DNA of 35,407 nt from Deltaproteobacteria bacterium (lineage in GTDB: Bacteria > Myxococcota_A > UBA9160 > UBA4427). Where the stretch lies: NCBI GenBank assembly GCA_029261855.1, contig JAJDAN010000018.1, positions 1-35,407 on the forward strand, in the 5' to 3' direction. The notes under the pieces are model-generated. The model did no database searches. It was not told where the DNA came from and worked only from the letters and a program-made list of their open reading frames with translations. Of this stretch, positions 1 through 10,049 are shown piece by piece. The translations under genes and the position numbers were made by a program. The stretch's first letter is position 1. Every line of letters begins with the position of its first letter.

Positions 1-1245
<1,245 letters not shown>

Positions 1246-1265
1246 TTTGGAAGAAGTCGGAGGGC

Positions 1266-1814
1266 TCACGGGAGGGTCACCACGTTGATCCTGTCGTTGG
1301 TGTAGATGCAGATCTCCGAAGCCACCAGCAGCGCTTCGCGTACGATGTCCTCGGCGGGTAGCGAGGTGTGCCGCAGCAGGGCGCGGCCTGCAGAGAGCGC
1401 GAAGGACCCCCCCGAGCCGATGGCGGCGACGCCGTCGTCGGGCTCGATCACGTCGCCGTTGCCCGAGACCACGAGCAGGCTCTGGGCGTCGCCCACCAGC
1501 AACATGGCTTCGAGGCGGCGCAGCACCCGATCCGTCCGCCAGTCTCGCGCGAGCTCGACGGCGGCACGACGGATCTGCCCGGGGTAGGCCTCGAGCTTCG
1601 CCTCCAGCAGCTCCATCAGCGCAAGGGCGTCCGCGGCACTGCCCGCGAAGCCGACCACGGCCGTTCCGCGCGCCACCTTGCGGACCTTCTCGGCGCCGTG
1701 CTTCATCACGGTGTCGCCGAGGGTCACCTGGCCGTCGGCGCCCATGGCGATGCGGCCGTCCCGCAGCGTGGCGATGACCGTCGTTGCGCGAATCTGCTGC
1801 TCGTGGCCGCTCAT
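1266..1814 (-). CDS. hslV: ATP-dependent protease peptidase subunit HslV
   Basis: Threonine peptidase core of the HslUV complex, 182 aa. Seen: ATTVIA followed by [10 protein letters not shown], the N-terminal nucleophile region in which the first Thr of the TT pair is the catalytic residue; then [16 protein letters not shown] and [14 protein letters not shown], all family hallmarks. The ATG at 1814 leaves a ten-residue leader ([10 protein letters not shown]) ahead of the catalytic Thr, so N-terminal processing is implied. Short leaders of this kind occur in the CodW/ClpQ branch of the family. Its start overlaps the xerC stop by 4 bp (ATGA), and hslU follows 20 bp later. Confidence 0.97.
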   Translation of the reverse strand: MSGHEQQIRATTVIATLRDGRIAMGADGQVTLGDTVMKHGAEKVRKVARGTAVVGFAGSAADALALMELLEAKLEAYPGQIRRAAVELARDWRTDRVLRRLEAMLLVGDAQSLLVVSGNGDVIEPDDGVAAIGSGGSFALSAGRALLRHTSLPAEDIVREALLVASEICIYTNDRINVVTLP

Positions 1815-2809
1815 GATCCCTGCTTCCGTCCCTTTCGCTTCCGCTTGGATTCGGCGGCCCGCGGGTGGGCGCGATCGTACACCTGTCGCAGGTGCTCCGC
1901 AGACACGGCGGTGTACTTCTGGGTGGTCGACAGACTGGCGTGCCCCAGCAGCTCCTGGATCTCGCGAAGGTCCGCGCCCATGTCGAGCAGGTGCGTCGCG
2001 TAGCTGTGGCGCATGCGGTGCGGATGTACGCGGTCGCGAATGCCCGCCGCCAGGCCGCGCCGCTTCAGGACACGGCGGACGTCGCGGTCGCCCAGCCGCC
2101 GCGGCGTCGGGTCCTTGCGCGCGCGCAGCGACACGAAGAGGGGCTCAGCGAGGATGCCCGGACGATTGCGAGCCTCCATCCAGTCAGCCAGGGCTTCCCG
2201 GGAAAGCGCCGGCAAGGGGACCACCCGTTCCTTGCCACCCTTGCCGAGTACGCGGACCTCGCCCGCGCGCAGATCGAGATCGCGCACGTCCAGGGCCACC
2301 AGCTCCCCCACGCGGATCCCGGTGCCGTAGAGCAGCTCGGCCAGGGCCTGGTCCCGCAGCTCCCGCAGCGCGTCCATTCGCAGCTGGGACTCGCTGCGCG
2401 GACGGCTCGGCGCAGGTCCGGGAGCCTTGGCGAGCAGTGCATCGCAGTCGTCTACCGACAGCGGGCGGGGCAATCGGGCCGGCGTCTTGGGCAGCGGCAA
2501 TCCGGCCGTCGGGTCGAGAGGCACCTCGCCCTCGCGCACCAGGAAGCGGAAGAAGGATCGCACGCCTGCCAGCTTCCTCGCCCGGGTCGCCGCGCCGCAG
2601 CCGCGCTGCAGCTCGACGAGCCAGGCACGAATGTGCCGCGTCGTCGTCTTGCACGGCACCTTCGGGCCACGCGTCTCGCCGTCGAGGAAGCTCGCCAGCT
2701 GGCGGACGTCGGAGAGGTACGCGCGCCTCGTGTGTTCCGACTGGTTCCGTTCCGCGCGCAGGAAGATCTCGAAGTCGCGCAGTGCCTTCGTCCACGAAAC
2801 GGAGGTCAC
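1811..2809 (-). CDS. xerC: Tyrosine recombinase XerC
   Basis: Site-specific tyrosine recombinase, expected to resolve chromosome dimers at dif. 332 aa. Seen: a SAM-like N-terminal core-binding domain (about 5-95) and a catalytic domain with the complete catalytic set: Arg166 in GTGIRVGEL, Lys190 in [10 protein letters not shown], His264 and Arg267 in [14 protein letters not shown], His290 in [14 protein letters not shown], and nucleophile Tyr299. The GTG at 2809 overlaps the trmFO TGA (GTGA). It is the only start that leaves a normal N-terminus, because upstream in-frame sequence is out-of-frame trmFO. The C-terminus is a short basic tail (KRKRKGRKQ). A 20-residue Pro/Arg-rich insertion before the [11 protein letters not shown] helix is a minor oddity. 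XerC is chosen over XerD because of the trmFO-hslVU context. Confidence 0.93.
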   Translation of the reverse strand: MTSVSWTKALRDFEIFLRAERNQSEHTRRAYLSDVRQLASFLDGETRGPKVPCKTTTRHIRAWLVELQRGCGAATRARKLAGVRSFFRFLVREGEVPLDPTAGLPLPKTPARLPRPLSVDDCDALLAKAPGPAPSRPRSESQLRMDALRELRDQALAELLYGTGIRVGELVALDVRDLDLRAGEVRVLGKGGKERVVPLPALSREALADWMEARNRPGILAEPLFVSLRARKDPTPRRLGDRDVRRVLKRRGLAAGIRDRVHPHRMRHSYATHLLDMGADLREIQELLGHASLSTTQKYTAVSAEHLRQVYDRAHPRAAESKRKRKGRKQGS

Positions 2810-4272
2810 GACGCGGATGTCTCCGGGGGCGCCGCCGCGACCCGCGTCTGGTAGTCGCCCAGGGACGCGAGGGCCCGCGCCGCGATCCGCTCGTTCTTCT
2901 CGCGCTTCGGGAGCTTCTTGCGTCGGCCCCCCCGACGCCGCGAGGCCCTGGCCGATTCGGCCGACACGGGGCCCGGCGCCGCTTCCACCAGACCATCTTC
3001 CACCACACCGCCCTCCACGACCCCTTCCGCCACCGCCGCTTCTGCGAGGGAAAGCGGCGGAAAGAGCCCGTAGTTCACATTCATGGGCTGGAAGCTCTTC
3101 GCGCTGGCGTTCATGAGGTGGGCGATGAGTGCCCCGTGCGCGGTATCCGCAGGCGGCGACTCGTGCGGCTCCCCGAGGACCGCGCGGGCTGCGTTGATCC
3201 CCGCGATGCCACCGAGCGCTGCCGACTCGACGTACCCCTCGACCCCGGCCATCTGGCCCGCGATGTAGAGCCCCGGCCGCGCGCGCAGCTCGAGGGTCTC
3301 TTGCAGCCGCTTCGGTGCGTTGATGTAGGTATTGCGATGGACCGATCCGAAGCGCGCGAACACAGCGTTCTCGAGGCCCGGCAGGCTGCGGAACACATCC
3401 TTCTGGGCGCCGACCCGGAGCTTCGTCTGGAAACCGACGAGGTTGTACAGGACCCCCGCCTTGTCCTCCTGGCGCAGCTGGACCACCGCGTGAGGCCGTC
3501 GACCCGTTCCCGGATCGACGAGCCCGACGGGCTTCATCGGCCCGTACGCGAGGGTCTCGGGACCGCGTCGCGCGATCTCCTCGATGGGCAGACAACCCTC
3601 GAAGTAGAGCGCCGCCTCGAACGCGTGCAGCGGCACGGTCTCGGACCCGAGCAGCCTGGCGACGAAACCCTGATAGCCGTCGCGGTCGAGGGGCACGTTC
3701 AGGTAGTCGCCCTCCCCTTCCTCGTAGCGCGACGCCCGGAAGACGACGTCGTGATCGATCGAGTCCGCATAGACGGTGGGCGCGATGGCGTCGTAGAAGT
3801 AGAGATACTCCTCTCCGAGCATGCGCTGGAGATCACGCGCCAGCTCGGGTGCCGTCAGTGGCCCCGTGGCGAGTATGACCCGCGGATCGTCGGGAACCCT
3901 GGGCACCAGCTCCCGACGTACTTCGATCCCCGGGTGCGCCTCGATCTTCTCGGTGATGAAGCGAGAGAACGCGATGCGATCGACGGCCAGGGCGCGACCC
4001 GCAGGCACGGCGGTTGCGTCCGCGGCCGCGAGGATCAACGATCCCATCCGCCGCATCTCTTCCTTGAGCAGGCCGACTGCGTTGGCGAGGGTGTTGGCTC
4101 GCAGGGAGTTGCTGCAGACCAGCTCCGCGAAGTCCGGGGAGGCGTGGGCGGGCGACATGCGCACGGGCTTCATGTCGTAGAGCACGACGGGAACGCCCCG
4201 ACGGGCGGCCTGCCAGGCGGCCTCGCAGCCGGCGAGGCCGCCGCCGACGACGGTGATCGTTTCGAGCTGCAT
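2806..4272 (-). CDS. trmFO: Methylenetetrahydrofolate--tRNA-(uracil-5-)-methyltransferase TrmFO
   Basis: FAD- and folate-dependent enzyme that makes 5-methyluridine at position 54 of tRNA. 488 aa. Seen: the N-terminal dinucleotide-binding motif [13 protein letters not shown], the family signature [22 protein letters not shown], the [21 protein letters not shown] block and a C-terminal [16 protein letters not shown] second FAD-binding motif followed by [10 protein letters not shown]. The usual family length is about 435-450 aa. The excess is an Ala/Glu/Val/Gly-rich insert followed by a basic [10 protein letters not shown] stretch at about residues 405-455, just before the usual C-terminal RALASL helix. 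ATG at 4272. It is the first gene after the 160-bp spacer and is translationally coupled to xerC. Confidence 0.96.
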   Translation of the reverse strand: MQLETITVVGGGLAGCEAAWQAARRGVPVVLYDMKPVRMSPAHASPDFAELVCSNSLRANTLANAVGLLKEEMRRMGSLILAAADATAVPAGRALAVDRIAFSRFITEKIEAHPGIEVRRELVPRVPDDPRVILATGPLTAPELARDLQRMLGEEYLYFYDAIAPTVYADSIDHDVVFRASRYEEGEGDYLNVPLDRDGYQGFVARLLGSETVPLHAFEAALYFEGCLPIEEIARRGPETLAYGPMKPVGLVDPGTGRRPHAVVQLRQEDKAGVLYNLVGFQTKLRVGAQKDVFRSLPGLENAVFARFGSVHRNTYINAPKRLQETLELRARPGLYIAGQMAGVEGYVESAALGGIAGINAARAVLGEPHESPPADTAHGALIAHLMNASAKSFQPMNVNYGLFPPLSLAEAAVAEGVVEGGVVEDGLVEAAPGPVSAESARASRRRGGRRKKLPKREKNERIAARALASLGDYQTRVAAAPPETSAS

Positions 4273-4432
4273 GCCCTGGGAGCCTTCCCGATGCGCTTTC
4301 TGTCTACGCTCTTCCCGCCCGGCCGGAGGCGGCGGGACCGGGGCGCGTCGTGGGGGCGACTCACCATAGCCTAGTGGTGTGGCCTAGCGCTGCGGCCCAG
4401 CCGCTGCGACCCGTGCTCTGACGCGCTGCGGT

Positions 4433-5512
4433 TCAACCACGCCCGACGACACGCAGCCGCCCGTCCCGGTCGGTTGCGACGAGACCCGCCAGCTCGAGTT
4501 CGAGCAGCGCCACGGCCAGCTCGCCCGGACCGAGGCCCAGGCGAGCCGTCAGCTCGTCCCGCGAGGCCGGGCGACGGGCCAGGCTTTCGACGACGCGACG
4601 GCTGTCGGAACCCAGACGGGCGTCCGCCTTGCCGGACGACTTCCCGCCCCGCCCGGAAGTCCGAGGGAGGCCGAGGATGTCGAGCACATCACCCACCTCG
4701 CAGAGCGGTCGCGCGCCGTCTCGTAGCAGGCGGTTCGGGCCCTGGCTGGTGGGCGCGTCGATGGGACCGGGCACGGCCATCACATCGCGACCCTGCTCTA
4801 GCGCGCGGCGCGCGGTCGAGAGCGATCCACTGCGCTGGCGTGCCTCGACGACGATGACGGCCTCGGAGAGACCCGAGATCAAGCGATTGCGCAGGGGGAA
4901 GTACTGGGGCAGCGGCGGCGTCTCGAGCGGCATCTCTGTCACGACGGCACCTGAACCCGCGATCTCTGCGGCGAGGTCTGCGTGCTCGGCGGGATAGAGG
5001 CTATCGGGACCGCTGGCCGAGAACGCGACGGTGAGCCCCCCGGCGTCGAGCGCCGCGCGATGGGCTGCCGCGTCGATTCCCCGGGCGAGACCCGAAACGA
5101 CGACGACACCCGCGTGCGCGAGGCTCGCGCCCAGACGGCGTGCGACGTTCGTCCCGTACACAGTCGCGGCTCGCGCACCGACCACGGCGACCGCACGCCC
5201 GAGCAAGACGCCGGGCTCGCCCCGAACGAGGAGCAGCGGGGCCGCGTCGGGGAGGGCCCGAAGCGACGCGGGATACAGGTCCGAGGTCCACGGCAAGGCG
5301 CGCACCTGCAGCGCGGCCAGCGCATCGACCTGGGCATCGAGAGCACGGTCGTGCAGCAGCGCCCGACAGCCCGCCCGGTCGAGCACCTGCACCGGGTCCG
5401 GCGATGTCTCGAGCAGTCGGACTGCGTCTTGCGGCGAGAGGTAGAAGGCGCGCTGAAGCGCCAGCCAGGCGCACAGGCTCGAACGCGCGGCAGGGTCCTT
5501 CGGATCGAGCAC
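4433..5512 (-). CDS. dprA: DNA-processing protein DprA
   Basis: Single-strand DNA-binding, RecA-loading protein of natural transformation (Smf/DprA Rossmann-like fold). Seen: VVGARAATVYG, SGLARGIDAAAH, LYPAEHADLA, YFPLRNRLISGLS, RSGSLSTARRALEQGRDVMAVPGP and NRLLRDGARP in the family order, then a C-terminal winged-helix (about the last 60 residues). I chose the GTG at 5512 (359 aa) because GGGGAG sits 6 nt upstream. A TTG at 5563 is in frame but lies within the run of T that follows the terminator hairpin of the upstream LysM gene, and would add 17 Pro/Gly-rich residues. The N-terminal SAM-like segment is present. It is followed by a 160-bp spacer where topA is commonly found. Confidence 0.93.
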   Translation of the reverse strand: MLDPKDPAARSSLCAWLALQRAFYLSPQDAVRLLETSPDPVQVLDRAGCRALLHDRALDAQVDALAALQVRALPWTSDLYPASLRALPDAAPLLLVRGEPGVLLGRAVAVVGARAATVYGTNVARRLGASLAHAGVVVVSGLARGIDAAAHRAALDAGGLTVAFSASGPDSLYPAEHADLAAEIAGSGAVVTEMPLETPPLPQYFPLRNRLISGLSEAVIVVEARQRSGSLSTARRALEQGRDVMAVPGPIDAPTSQGPNRLLRDGARPLCEVGDVLDILGLPRTSGRGGKSSGKADARLGSDSRRVVESLARRPASRDELTARLGLGPGELAVALLELELAGLVATDRDGRLRVVGRG

Positions 5513-5561
5513 AGGACGCTCCCCGGGACCGGGGACGGACCCGAGATAGCAGACCGGACGC

Positions 5562-5591
5562 AAAACGGGGGGCGCAGATGCGCCCCCCGTT
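5562..5591 (-). terminator. Rho-independent terminator of the LysM gene
   Basis: AACGGGGGGCGCA (5564-5576) and TGCGCCCCCCGTT (5579-5591) form a perfect 13-bp inverted repeat (realistically a 12-bp stem with an AGAT-type tetraloop). On the minus strand it is followed directly by a short T run (5565-5562). It begins about 90 bp past the LysM stop codon and just before dprA, so dprA needs readthrough or its own promoter. The stem is symmetric, but the plus strand has only two T after it and there is no upstream plus-strand gene to terminate. Confidence 0.85.
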
Positions 5592-5679
5592 CACCGACTC
5601 TCCGGTCGCGGCGTTCGCCCCCGTCCGGGTACCGGCGTTGTGTCCACGAGCGGCCGAAACCACCCGTTCCGGCTCGCGC

Positions 5680-7218
5680 CTAGTGCGCGGCGAACTGGTC
5701 CGCGGCCATTACGCCGCGCACGTGGTCTCCGATCTCGAGCTCGCGATCGCTCTCGGTGATGTACGCCACCGCGGTCTCGGCCTCGACGTCGACGACGACC
5801 AGCTGGCCGATCACGGTGTCGGGCATCTGCGCCCCATTCTTCACGACGCCGCGGTCGATCGCCTGCATGTGGGTACCGACCTCGACGCCGTGGATGGAAC
5901 CGACGTTGAGGTAGACCGAGTCCGTCTGCCCCCGCATCCAACGGATGCCGGGCGTGAAGACGATCGTGCCGTCGATCTCCTCGAGTGCGTTGCGGACGGC
6001 GACCTCGCGCGGCGGGTGATTCCGCTTGACCAGGTGGTCGCCCCGCTCGATGTCCCCGTAGGCACCATCGATGACGGCGGTGCTCGACTCGCCTTCGACC
6101 TTGGTGATCCGGAGCCAGCCCAGCTCGTCGTAGTGGTATCCGAGTACGGCTCGGGAATCGGTGTCACGGATCTTCACGACGTCCCGGAAGATCTCGTACT
6201 CGTCACCGACCTGGACTTCGCCTTCGCCGAGTGCGAGATAGACCTCGTCGCCCTGGGTCAGGAATGCGCGAATGGTGGGCGCATCGACGATGGTGGGCGC
6301 GTCCTCCAGCAGGTCCACGCTGCCGAAGTTGGCCTCGGGCGCCGCGGGCAGAACGATGATCTCGCCGGTCATCGCATCCTGGGTGGCGAGCGGCACGGTC
6401 ACGGGCAGCTCGGGCTCGTCCTCGACGGACGCCGGAAGCGGCTCGTCGGCGATCAGCTCGTCGTCCTCGTAGGGCTCGGGCTCCGGCTCGAACTCGAAGC
6501 CGTCGTCGGACCCGTCGTCGACGGCGGCCACCATCTGGTCGGCTTCCGCGTCGCTGATGCGGCGCATTTCACTCGACGTGATCCAGATGCGGTTGCCGGG
6601 CTCGATGCGATGCGGGTTGTCGATGGCGCCGTTCTCGTGCCAGACCGAGGGCCACACCCAGGGCGTACCGAGGTAGGCCTCCGAGATGTCCCACAGGGTT
6701 TCTCCCGAGCTGACGGTGTGGATGCGTCCCTCGATGCCGTCTGCGTCGACACCCATCGGACCGAGCGGGATCGCCGCCGCCTTCGCGCTCACCTTGGCGG
6801 CGGGCGCGGATGCAGCTGCGGGCGTGGCCTCGACCGCCTGACTCGGGTCGAAGGTCGGATCCTCGAAGTCTTCCCAGGTCACGGACTCGTCGGGCGCGCC
6901 GGCCTGTGCGACCGGAGCGTCTGCGACGGGCGCCTCCGCCAGCGGTTCCGCTTCCATCGGTTCCGCAGCCAGCGGTTCCGTTTCCGTCGGTTCCGCGGCC
7001 AGCGGTTCCGGATCCGCGGCCAGCGGTTCCGCGGCAACAGCTTCCGGGGCGATGTCGCCGAGCGCGGCGGCATCCTCTGGTGTCAGTGCGTCACCGGAAG
7101 CGACTGCCTCCTGCTGCGAGTCGGCCACCGCCACGGGCGATGCCTCGTCGTTCGCGAACGCCATGCCACCGACAGACCCGGCAACCACTACGGCCAGGAC
7201 GAGCGTCGAGAGCCTCAT
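5680..7218 (-). CDS. Secreted LysM-domain envelope protein with acidic repeats
   Basis: 512-aa exported protein that probably binds peptidoglycan; biological role unknown. Seen: a Sec signal peptide (MRLST, hydrophobic core, cut near AFA-ND at residue 22), an Ala/Pro/Glu-rich low-complexity region with ten-residue EPLAAEP repeats (about 63-100), one LysM domain (166-213, IHTVSSGETLWDISEAYLG to EPGNRIWI), an acidic EPEPEPYEDDE linker, and a C-terminal half of about 250 residues that I do not recognise. The ATG at 7218 has GGAGGG 5 nt upstream. An in-frame extension to 7320 lacks a signal peptide and is rejected. LysM-protein genes beside dprA occur in other deltaproteobacteria. Transcription probably starts in the 223-bp gap upstream and ends at the hairpin at 5564-5591. 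Confidence 0.85.
   Translation of the reverse strand: MRLSTLVLAVVVAGSVGGMAFANDEASPVAVADSQQEAVASGDALTPEDAAALGDIAPEAVAAEPLAADPEPLAAEPTETEPLAAEPMEAEPLAEAPVADAPVAQAGAPDESVTWEDFEDPTFDPSQAVEATPAAASAPAAKVSAKAAAIPLGPMGVDADGIEGRIHTVSSGETLWDISEAYLGTPWVWPSVWHENGAIDNPHRIEPGNRIWITSSEMRRISDAEADQMVAAVDDGSDDGFEFEPEPEPYEDDELIADEPLPASVEDEPELPVTVPLATQDAMTGEIIVLPAAPEANFGSVDLLEDAPTIVDAPTIRAFLTQGDEVYLALGEGEVQVGDEYEIFRDVVKIRDTDSRAVLGYHYDELGWLRITKVEGESSTAVIDGAYGDIERGDHLVKRNHPPREVAVRNALEEIDGTIVFTPGIRWMRGQTDSVYLNVGSIHGVEVGTHMQAIDRGVVKNGAQMPDTVIGQLVVVDVEAETAVAYITESDRELEIGDHVRGVMAADQFAAH
6940..7031. repeat. Short in-frame tandem repeats in the LysM gene
   Basis: The 11-mer CAGCGGTTCCG occurs at 6940, 6970, 7000 and 7021 (spacing 30, 30 and 21 bp, all multiples of 3), with shorter TCGGTTCCG copies between. 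In the protein this is the EPLAAEP-type repeat linking the signal peptide to the LysM region. Because the unit lengths are multiples of three, copy-number change would lengthen or shorten the linker without breaking the frame. Confidence 0.85.
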
Positions 7219-7403
7219 CGATTCCCTCCAGCAGTCCACCCAGGGGCCCGCAGCGCGCAGGCATCCCCTCGCCGAAAGCGCAGGTGGACAGGCCTTGTAT
7301 CGGCGGCCGGGAGGAGGCACTTGACGCCGACTGTGGGGATCGCGCCGCCGACTCCAGAACCCGCCTCAGGGGCCACAACAGCCCAGGAGCAGACCCGGGA
7401 GAA

Positions 7404-7423
7404 GGGTGAGATTCGTCACACCC
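7404..7423 (-). terminator. Candidate hairpin terminator after the prsT-like gene
   Basis: On the minus strand GGGTGTGA-CGAA-TCTCACCC forms an 8-bp stem with one mismatch and a four-base loop, about 20 nt after the stop codon of the TPR gene. The following bases (TTCTCCC) contain only a weak T run, so termination may be inefficient or Rho-assisted. On the plus strand the loop reads TTCG. Confidence 0.35.
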
Positions 7424-7441
7424 GACGACCCGGAGGTGTCC

Positions 7442-9922
7442 TCAGCCGGCGGGCTTGAGGCGGCGCAGCATGTCCCGGACGGGACCCGCCCAGTCGGGCT
7501 CCGTCGGCTTGCCCCCCCCGGCGCGCGCAGTCGCGAGCCGCTGCTCGAGGTCGGCCAGGGAAAATTCCAGGGTTTCGACCGCCTCCGCTCGCTGACCGTT
7601 GGCCTCGTAGGCCAGGGCGAGGTGATGGCGGACGAGGCCGACGTTGGGAGAGTCCGGCTCCATCGAGGCGACGGCTTCCTTCAGGTATCCCACGGCAGCG
7701 GAATGGATCCCGCGCTTGTACAGCACCCAACCCAGGGTGTCGGCGGCATTGCCGCTCTCCGGCATCAGCGCCTTGGCTTCCTGAGCGAGATCGAGGGCGC
7801 GATCGAGGTCGCGACCGGCTTCCGCAAGCAGATAGGCGAGGTTGTTCTTGGCCTGGGCCAGATCGTCGTCCAGCACGATCGCCTTCTCGTACTCGGCCAT
7901 GGCGTCGTCGACCCGGCCAGCGACCTCGTACAGGACGGCGACGAAGTGATGCAGCTGCGCGCTATCCGGACGCTGCTCGAGGGCCTGCTTGTAGGTCTCC
8001 AGGGTCTCGCCCAGACGCCCGGTCGCCTGATACAGGGCAGCGAGCTGCTGGTAGGCCATCATGTTGTTGGCGTCGAGCTCGATCGCACGGCGCAGGCTCT
8101 GCTCGGCACCCGCGACGTCGCGATTCACGAGCGCCAGCGCGCCCCCGAGCCGCGCGATTTCGGAATCGTCCGGGCGCGCCTTCACGGCGGCCTCGATCAG
8201 GACCTGGGTTTGGGCCAGTTGCGGCGTCCCGCGGTCGAGGGCGAGCAGGCTGCCCAGGATCTCCGGGTGATGCGGGGTCGATTCGGCGGCGCGCACCAAC
8301 AGACGACGCCCGGCTTCGGTGTCCCCGGCTCCGAGCGCCATGCGCGCGCGGGCGTACAGCACCTCGGTGTCCCACGCGGACTCCGGAATCCGATTGAGCT
8401 CGATCTGGGCCTCGTCGCGACGACCGATGCGCACCAGGCTCTGCGCCACGAGGATGCGCGTCTTGACGTCGTCCGGACGCGAAGTCAGGTAGAGCCGACC
8501 CTGCTCGACCGCGTACTCGTGCTCTCCCAACGATGCGTGCAGTTTGGCGAGCATCCGCCTCGCTTCGAGCATGGATCCGTCGAGCTCGACCGCGCGCGCG
8601 ATCTCGCCCCGGGCTGCCGTCTGCTCGCCGAGCAGGGTCAGCGCGGAGCCGAGAACGAAATGCGCCTGCGCCCAGTCGGGTCGCGAGTCGAGGGCGCTCC
8701 GCAGCGCGGTCGCCGCGGACTTCGGGTCGCCGGCGGCGAGCTCGAGCTTGCCCTTTACGAACAACCCGTCCGGACTCGTCGGTTCTCCTGCAAGGATCGC
8801 GTCGACGATCTTGCGACTCTCGGCGAGCCGGCCGGCGTCGCCCTGTCGATAGCCGAGATCGACGAGCAGCTCTGCCTTGCGGAGACGCGCCCTCGTGTCG
8901 TCGGGATCGACGGCCAAGGCCGCTTCTGCCGCTTCCAGGGCGCCGTCGAGGTCGCCCTGCCGACCGCGATAGGCGGACAGGATCAGGTGCGGCTTCACGT
9001 CATTGGGCTGCGCGGCGGTGGCGGACTCGATCAGGCGGTCCGCCTCTTCTTCGAGCCCCTGTGCGCGCTTGAAGCGCGCCAGCAGATAGATGAGGTCGAG
9101 CTTGCCGTCGGACTCCGCAGGCGCGTCGGCGATGCCCTGCTCGACGAGCGCAACGGCCTCGTCGGCACGACCGAGCATCTGCCAGTAGCTCGCGAGGTTC
9201 TGGATTCCCGCGACCTGCTCATTGTCGTCGCCCAGCTCGATGGCTTTCTCGAACGCCGCGGTTGCTTCGTCGGACCGACCGCGGTCCTCGGCGAGGTACC
9301 GCCCAAGGGAGCTGTACGACAAGAAGCCCGGCGCGACCTCGGTGAACTGCCGCAGCAGCGGCTCTGCCCGGTCCCGCTCGCGCTGGCGAACGTGGTAGCC
9401 CGCCGTCACGAGCAGGTAGGCCCCCTCGTCCGGCTCGGCCGCGATGGCCGCGAGATAGGACGGCTCGGCCTCATCCCCGCGACCGAGGCGCTCGAGCGCC
9501 TGGCCCTTCAGGATGTGCGCGTTGCCCCGGGACGAATCCGCTTCGATGACCCTCTCGGCCTGCTCCAGGGCTTCGTCGTAGTTCTGTACGAGCAGCGCCA
9601 GACCGCCGAGGGTCAAGCGCGCCTCCAGGTTCGAAGGGGCGAGACGCACGCTCTCGGTCAGCTCCCAGTACGCCTCCTTGCCGCGCTTCTGGTCGAGGTA
9701 CGTCTTGGCCAGCGCGTAATGCGCCTCGGGATTGCTCGGGTCGATCTGCAGGACGTTGCGGTACTCGATGACCGCCTCGTTGAGGGCACCGGCCTCGGCG
9801 TACTCGGCTCCACTCGCGAGGAATGCCTCGATCTTCTCCTCGTCGCTCTGGCACGCGGCCAGCGGCAGGGCGAGGGAGGCAACGAGCAGCAGACGGCGGA
9901 TCTTCGGCGGGGCGAGATGCAT
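7442..9922 (-). CDS. prsT: PrsT-like TPR lipoprotein of the exosortase/EPS system
   Basis: 826-aa tetratricopeptide-repeat protein. Seen: a signal peptide ending in lipobox LPLAAC (Cys24), so probably anchored in the outer membrane facing the periplasm, then about twenty 34-residue TPR units from residue 30 to the end (recurring patterns such as AxxxLGxxLxxxGxxxEAxxxxxxAxxxxP). Large TPR lipoproteins of this layout (PrsT family) accompany PEP-CTERM/exosortase EPS loci. A role as a periplasmic scaffold between the export channel and other EPS machinery is inference from TPR function. ATG at 9922, with a weak ribosome site (CGAGG). It lies 127 bp after the Crp/Fnr gene and may have its own promoter. 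The PrsT assignment rests on context and architecture; a generic TPR protein is the alternative. Confidence 0.78.
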   Translation of the reverse strand: MHLAPPKIRRLLLVASLALPLAACQSDEEKIEAFLASGAEYAEAGALNEAVIEYRNVLQIDPSNPEAHYALAKTYLDQKRGKEAYWELTESVRLAPSNLEARLTLGGLALLVQNYDEALEQAERVIEADSSRGNAHILKGQALERLGRGDEAEPSYLAAIAAEPDEGAYLLVTAGYHVRQRERDRAEPLLRQFTEVAPGFLSYSSLGRYLAEDRGRSDEATAAFEKAIELGDDNEQVAGIQNLASYWQMLGRADEAVALVEQGIADAPAESDGKLDLIYLLARFKRAQGLEEEADRLIESATAAQPNDVKPHLILSAYRGRQGDLDGALEAAEAALAVDPDDTRARLRKAELLVDLGYRQGDAGRLAESRKIVDAILAGEPTSPDGLFVKGKLELAAGDPKSAATALRSALDSRPDWAQAHFVLGSALTLLGEQTAARGEIARAVELDGSMLEARRMLAKLHASLGEHEYAVEQGRLYLTSRPDDVKTRILVAQSLVRIGRRDEAQIELNRIPESAWDTEVLYARARMALGAGDTEAGRRLLVRAAESTPHHPEILGSLLALDRGTPQLAQTQVLIEAAVKARPDDSEIARLGGALALVNRDVAGAEQSLRRAIELDANNMMAYQQLAALYQATGRLGETLETYKQALEQRPDSAQLHHFVAVLYEVAGRVDDAMAEYEKAIVLDDDLAQAKNNLAYLLAEAGRDLDRALDLAQEAKALMPESGNAADTLGWVLYKRGIHSAAVGYLKEAVASMEPDSPNVGLVRHHLALAYEANGQRAEAVETLEFSLADLEQRLATARAGGGKPTEPDWAGPVRDMLRRLKPAG

Positions 9923-9959
9923 GTTGACTGGACCTCGAAGGCGGGACCGCGGGCGGCCG

Positions 9960-9965
9960 AGTATA
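9960..9965 (-). promoter_or_regulatory. Possible -10 element for the prsT-like gene
   Basis: TATACT on the minus strand, 38 nt upstream of the ATG at 9922, lies in the 127-bp gap between the Crp/Fnr gene and prsT. No convincing -35 hexamer is found at 16-18 bp spacing, so this would need an activator. The call is weak and rests on the hexamer and its position only. Confidence 0.25.
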
Positions 9966-10049
9966 CGCCGCCTGGCTGTCCGCGCGCCTTCGACCGCGAA
10001 ACCAGGGCTGGATCAGGAGCGCTGAACCAAGCCGGCTGAGCTGAAAGAC

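Noticed and set aside
1678-4374. Very long plus-strand open frame (about 898 codons) over hslV, xerC and trmFO
   Set aside because: Arg/Pro/Gly/Ala-rich shadow of three clearly conserved minus-strand genes; typical of G+C-rich DNA.
4380-4440. tRNA-like GGTTCAA segment
   Set aside because: No acceptor stem, anticodon arm or D arm fits around it; the bases belong to the end of dprA.
5140-10039. Two long plus-strand open frames over dprA, the LysM gene and the TPR gene
   Set aside because: Both are antisense to genes with signal peptides and recognisable domains, and their own translations resemble no family.
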